NCBI RefSeq assembly: GCF_000482385.1
Contig: NZ_AXVD01000011.1
Span: 62,001 to 126,000 of the forward strand
Direction of reading: 5' to 3'
Length of the DNA stretch: 64,000 nt
DNA from: Nocardia sp. CNY236
GTDB taxonomy: Bacteria; Actinomycetota; Actinomycetes; Mycobacteriales; Mycobacteriaceae
The notes beneath the pieces were generated by a model, which was not told the DNA's origin, ran no database searches, and worked only from the letters and a program-made list of their open reading frames with translations. The position numbers and the translations under genes were made by a program. Below are positions 61,002 through 64,000 of the stretch, piece after piece (the stretch's first letter is position 1; each line of letters begins with the position of its first letter).

Positions 61002-62795
61002 TCAGCCGTAGATCTTCGCGACGTCGTCGGCGTACTTCTTCATGGCGACCGCGCGCTTGAGCGACATCTTCGGGGTGAGTTCGCCGGTCTCCTGAGTCCA
61101 GTCGGTGCTCAGTATGCGGATCTTCTTGATCTGCTCGGCGTGCGAGACCTTCTTGTTGGTCTCGGTCACCGCGGTGTCTATCTCGGCGATCAGGTCGGGC
61201 TGCTCGACGAGCTTCTCGATGGGAGTGTCGTCGGGCACACCGTGGCGCTGCTTCCACCCGGGCAATGCTTCGGGGTCGAGCGTGATCAACGCACCGATGA
61301 ACGGCTGACCATCACCCACCACCATCACCTGACTGATCAGCGGATGCGCCCGAAGCGAATCCTCGAGCAGCGCGGGGGAGACGTTCTTCCCGCCGGCGGT
61401 GACGATGATCTCCTTCTTGCGGCCGGTGATGGTGATGAAACCGTCCGCATCGATGGCGCCGAGGTCACCGGTCTTGAACCAGCCATCCTCGAACGCATCC
61501 TCGGTGGCCTCGGAGTTGCCCCAGTATCCGCCGAACACAACTTCGCCGCGCAACAGCAATTCGCCATCGTCGGCGATCTTGGCGGCATGGCCGGCGAGCG
61601 GTCGCCCAACCGTTCCGACGCGGTTGTGTTCGGGGGTGTTCACCGTGGCGGCGGCGCTGGTCTCGGTCAGGCCGTAGCCTTCGTAGATCGTTACCCCGAT
61701 GCCTCGGAAGAAGTGACCGAGGCGGGCGCCGAGCGGGCCTCCGCCGGAGACGGCCGTCTCACACTTGCCGCCGAGGGCGGCACGCAGTTTGCTGTAGACC
61801 AGCTTGTCGAACAGCGTGTGCTTCAGCTTCAGCGCCAACCCGGGGCCGCCATTGTCCACGGCTTCGCTCCAGGCGATGGCCGTGCTCGCCGCGGCATCGA
61901 AGATCTTGCCTTTGCCGTCGTCGTAGGCTTTCTGTTTGGCGCTGTTGAACACCTTCTCGAACACGCGTGGCACCGAAAGGATGAAGTCGGGCTTGAAGCT
62001 TGCGAATTGCTCGACGAGGGTGGACCAGTCGGCGGTGTGTGCGACGATCACCTTCGCTTCGAACGCGGTCAGCCCGATGATCCGCGCGAAAATGTGCGCC
62101 AGCGGCAGGAACATGAGGGTCTTCCTGCCCTCGGCCACGAAATTGTGCAATGCGGCGCGGGCTGCGGCGGATTCGGCGTAGAGATTCGAGTGGGTCAGCA
62201 TGACCCCCTTGGGGCGACCCGTGGTGCCCGAGGTGTAGATCAGGGTAGCCGGTGACTGTGCGCCGACCTGGGCACGGCGGTCTCGAAGCACCTGGTCGTC
62301 CACATCGGCGCCACGGGCGATCAGTTCGTCCACAGCGCCCTGGTCGATCTGCAGGATCTCTCGCAGATTCGGCAGCGCACCGGGCTGGATCTCATCGATG
62401 ACCTTGCGGTGCCTGTCGTTGTCCACAACCAGCAGCGTGGTCGTCGAGTCCTGCAGGATCCACTCCGCCTGCTCGGCGGAGGAGCTGTCGTAGATCGCGA
62501 CGGTGCAGCCGCCCGCGGCCCAGATGGCGAAGTCGAGGACGGTCCACTCGTATCGAGTCGGGGCCATGATCGCAGCCCGCTGGCCGAGTTCGAGACCAGA
62601 GGCGATGAGGCCTTTGGCCACCTCGGTCACGGTCTTCGCGAATTCGGCGGCTGTGACGTCGCGCCAGCCGCCGCCACTGTTCGGTACGTTGAACACCACC
62701 ATGTCCGGCGACTGTTCGGCGTGACGGAAGACGGTGTCGGAACTGTTCGCGTCATCCGGAATGGTGTAGGAAGCCGGGACTTCGAACTCTCGCAT
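61002..62795 (-). CDS. Long-chain acyl-CoA synthetase, FadD15-like
   Basis: A 597-residue AMP-dependent ligase. It has ATLIYTSGTTGRPKGVMLTHSNL (P-loop), YEGYGLTETSAAATVNTP, WFKTGDLGAIDADGFITITGRKKEIIVTAGGKNVSP (A7-A8) and a C-terminal ELTPKMSLKRAVAMKKYADD with the catalytic lysine region. It activates long-chain fatty acids. FadD15-type enzymes are essential or near-essential lipid enzymes in mycobacteria. Start ATG 62795. Two palindromes upstream, 62816-62829 and 62897-62906, may be regulator sites. Confidence 0.94.
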   Translation of the reverse strand: MREFEVPASYTIPDDANSSDTVFRHAEQSPDMVVFNVPNSGGGWRDVTAAEFAKTVTEVAKGLIASGLELGQRAAIMAPTRYEWTVLDFAIWAAGGCTVAIYDSSSAEQAEWILQDSTTTLLVVDNDRHRKVIDEIQPGALPNLREILQIDQGAVDELIARGADVDDQVLRDRRAQVGAQSPATLIYTSGTTGRPKGVMLTHSNLYAESAAARAALHNFVAEGRKTLMFLPLAHIFARIIGLTAFEAKVIVAHTADWSTLVEQFASFKPDFILSVPRVFEKVFNSAKQKAYDDGKGKIFDAAASTAIAWSEAVDNGGPGLALKLKHTLFDKLVYSKLRAALGGKCETAVSGGGPLGARLGHFFRGIGVTIYEGYGLTETSAAATVNTPEHNRVGTVGRPLAGHAAKIADDGELLLRGEVVFGGYWGNSEATEDAFEDGWFKTGDLGAIDADGFITITGRKKEIIVTAGGKNVSPALLEDSLRAHPLISQVMVVGDGQPFIGALITLDPEALPGWKQRHGVPDDTPIEKLVEQPDLIAEIDTAVTETNKKVSHAEQIKKIRILSTDWTQETGELTPKMSLKRAVAMKKYADDVAKIYG

Positions 62796-62815
62796 CAGTG
62801 CCCTTCCACGTGGGT

Positions 62816-62829
62816 TTACTCGTCAGTAA
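62816..62829. promoter_or_regulatory. Palindrome upstream of fadD15-like gene
   Basis: TTACT (62816-62820), spacer CGTC, AGTAA (62825-62829): arms match perfectly. It lies 21 bases upstream of the fadD15-like start. The form is that of a TetR-type operator. Confidence 0.45.
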
Positions 62830-62896
62830 TCTACGACACCTGTGCCAGGGCCGTGAGGTCAACCACGGTAATCGGCTTCGAACATCACCGCTTTGT

Positions 62897-62906
62897 ACCG
62901 ATCGGT
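62897..62906. promoter_or_regulatory. Palindrome ACCGATCGGT between esterase and fadD15-like genes
   Basis: ACCGATCGGT (62897-62906) is a perfect 10-bp palindrome, followed by CTGTCGGT, a partial second half-site. It lies 8 bases from the esterase stop and about 100 bases upstream of the fadD15-like start. CCGATCGG-type sites occur in TetR operators. Confidence 0.4.
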
Positions 62907-62913
62907 CTGTCGG

Positions 62914-63831
62914 TTAGTCTAGTTCCTGCAGGTCAGCCATTCGAATCACACTGCGCAGGAACTGCCCGAGTTCGCGCACCAATGTGGCGGCTGGCGCGGT
63001 CAGCGCGGCTTGTAACTGCGCGACGTGCCACATCCCGCGGGTTTCGGTGTAGCGTACGGGCACATCTGCCGCGCGCAGTGCGGCGACGAGATCGACACAC
63101 TGACCGTGCAGCAGTTCGCTGACGTCGACCTGTACATAGGTGGGCGGAAGGCCACGCATCTCGCCGAGCAATGGAGCGAAACGGGGGTCGGCGGGGTCAC
63201 CATCGCCCACGTAGGCGGTTGCGCAGGCACGCATCCACGGCACGTTGAGCACCAGCTCCCGCGCGCCGTCGGGGATCCGGGTGGGATCGGTCACGGGTGC
63301 GATCAGGCCGAGTCCGGCCGGGGTGCACCCATGGTGGGTGACCAAGCGTTGCGCCAGGCCCAGCGCGGGGCCGCCGCCCGCGGAATCGCCGGAGATGGCG
63401 ATCTGTTCCGAGCGACATCCCGTGAGCGCCATCAAGTCCACGAACGCAGCCTCGGCGTCGTCGAGTGCCGCCGGGTAGGGATGTTCGGGGGCGAGCCGGT
63501 AGTCCAGGATGTACACCGCGAACCCGGCCTCGCGTGCGAGCCGGGCTGCCAGCGTGCGGTGTGTGGTGATCGAGCCGATGGTGTACCCGCCACCGTGTAG
63601 ATACAGCACGGCGCCGTCGTCTGCGGTGTCCTCGAAGCTGATCCGCTCGGCGGCTCGGCCACCCAGACGCATCTGTCGCACCATGGCGCCTTCGGGTATC
63701 GGCTGCGCGCGTGACACCGCCTCGAACAGGGTCCGTTGCGCTGGAAAGGGCAAGCGCGCGTTCAGTATCGCCCAGAAGATCGGACGCAGCATCGCCCGCG
63801 TGACGGGCAGCGGCAGGTTGAGGTCCCGCAT
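62914..63831 (-). CDS. HSL-type alpha/beta-hydrolase (esterase)
   Basis: A 305-residue esterase of the hormone-sensitive-lipase group. It has the oxyanion-hole motif YLHGGGYTIGS, DYRLAPEHPYPAALDDAEAA, the nucleophile elbow GDSAGG (Ser near residue 150) and a catalytic His in GMWHVAQLQ. It should hydrolyse short acyl esters. ATG 63831 (MRDLNLPLP) is preferred; the frame is open to 63903 without features. It lies upstream of the fadD15-like gene on the same strand with a 118-base gap, so it may supply fatty acids for activation, but that link is inferred. Confidence 0.9.
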   Translation of the reverse strand: MRDLNLPLPVTRAMLRPIFWAILNARLPFPAQRTLFEAVSRAQPIPEGAMVRQMRLGGRAAERISFEDTADDGAVLYLHGGGYTIGSITTHRTLAARLAREAGFAVYILDYRLAPEHPYPAALDDAEAAFVDLMALTGCRSEQIAISGDSAGGGPALGLAQRLVTHHGCTPAGLGLIAPVTDPTRIPDGARELVLNVPWMRACATAYVGDGDPADPRFAPLLGEMRGLPPTYVQVDVSELLHGQCVDLVAALRAADVPVRYTETRGMWHVAQLQAALTAPAATLVRELGQFLRSVIRMADLQELD

Positions 63832-63865
63832 CGTAATCCTCGAATCACAGCTGTCGAATCGCAGT

Positions 63866-64000
63866 TCAAGGAAGAACGTAGCGCGCGACAATGCTGGCAG
63901 CACGCTGAACGGTCAGCGGGGCGACTCGGGTGAGGACGTCCACCGCCCGGGCATCCCAGCCGACCACCACCCGCGGGCGGCCTTTACGCACGCCCTCGAT
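63866..64000 (-). CDS. Short-chain dehydrogenase C-terminus, truncated by window edge
   Basis: The last 44 residues of a protein whose start is beyond the window. The segment GRPRVVVGWDARAVDVLTRVAP followed by QRAASIVARYVLP resembles the C-terminal tail of the SDR proteins common in Nocardia and mycobacteria (a GRPRVLVGxDAKxxDLLxRLxP pattern). Only the tail is present, so the catalytic part cannot be checked. It ends 35 bases before the esterase start. Confidence 0.6.
   Translation of the reverse strand: MEGVRKGRPRVVVGWDARAVDVLTRVAPLTVQRAASIVARYVLP

Noticed and set aside
1-64000. tRNA, rRNA, insertion sequence or prophage
   Set aside because: No transposase, integrase, phage structural gene or terminal inverted repeats were noticed, and no cloverleaf was found by eye in the gaps; a tRNAscan run would settle the tRNA point.

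Overview
The window is high-GC DNA with frequent GTG starts and short ATGA/GTGA gene overlaps. Its gene content points to a mycolic-acid actinomycete (order Mycobacteriales), most likely Nocardia or a close relative. The markers are mycothiol synthesis (mshB), F420 synthesis (fbiC), phosphatidylinositol mannoside/lipoarabinomannan assembly (a pimE-type mannosyltransferase and lpqW), methylglucose lipopolysaccharide and maltose-1-phosphate glucan genes (gpgS, glgC, glgA/glgM), and the sigE-rseA-htrA-tatB stress block. From memory, much of it follows the order of the M. tuberculosis segment around Rv1158 to Rv1234. No tRNA, rRNA, insertion sequence, prophage or CRISPR array was seen.

Layout. 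0-6 kb: a serine-triplet repeat protein, a secreted protein, the PimE-like mannosyltransferase, a pterin dehydratase, a small Cys-rich basic protein, TypA and a GNAT enzyme. 6-10 kb: a 780-base AT-richer gap, then lpqW, mshB, a 52-residue ORF and a four-helix membrane protein. 10-17 kb: two PH-domain membrane proteins, fbiC, a 7Fe ferredoxin and dapC. 17-25 kb: proline catabolism (pruA, putB), a TetR regulator, a DUF2236 oxygenase divergent from fadD36 across a 27-bp palindrome, and an LLM flavoenzyme overlapping a transglutaminase-like gene. 25-31 kb: dapD, dapE, two LOG paralogues, folP2 and gpgS.

30.5-42.4 kb: two small membrane proteins and an HTH protein with an unknown C-terminal domain, then tatB, htrA, rseA, sigE, an O-methyltransferase, glgC, glgA/glgM, an RlmA-type methyltransferase, a DUF3117 protein, tag, a Tat cupin and a DivIVA-domain protein. 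Compared with M. tuberculosis this block reads as one inversion between gpgS and mrp.

42.4-54.7 kb: mrp, two SLT-type transglycosylases, a DUF1003 protein, a soluble MgtE-N/CBS protein, a malyl-CoA-lyase-like enzyme, a general-stress membrane protein, a suppressor-of-fused-domain protein, a PHP phosphoesterase, a small membrane protein, a flavoprotein and malic enzyme. 54.7-64 kb: an osmoprotectant ABC operon (binding protein, ATPase, two permeases) with a second binding protein divergent from it, an MFS exporter, a FadD15-like acyl-CoA synthetase, an HSL-type esterase and the C-terminus of a short-chain dehydrogenase cut by the window edge.

The best leads are the HTH/unknown-domain gene with a 12-bp inverted repeat at its start, the serine-triplet repeat protein, the LLM/transglutaminase pair, the palindrome between the DUF2236 and fadD36 genes, a 20-bp duplication that creates a 7-codon micro-ORF at a permease junction, and several short tandem repeats. 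I did not find a convincing complete new multi-gene system.
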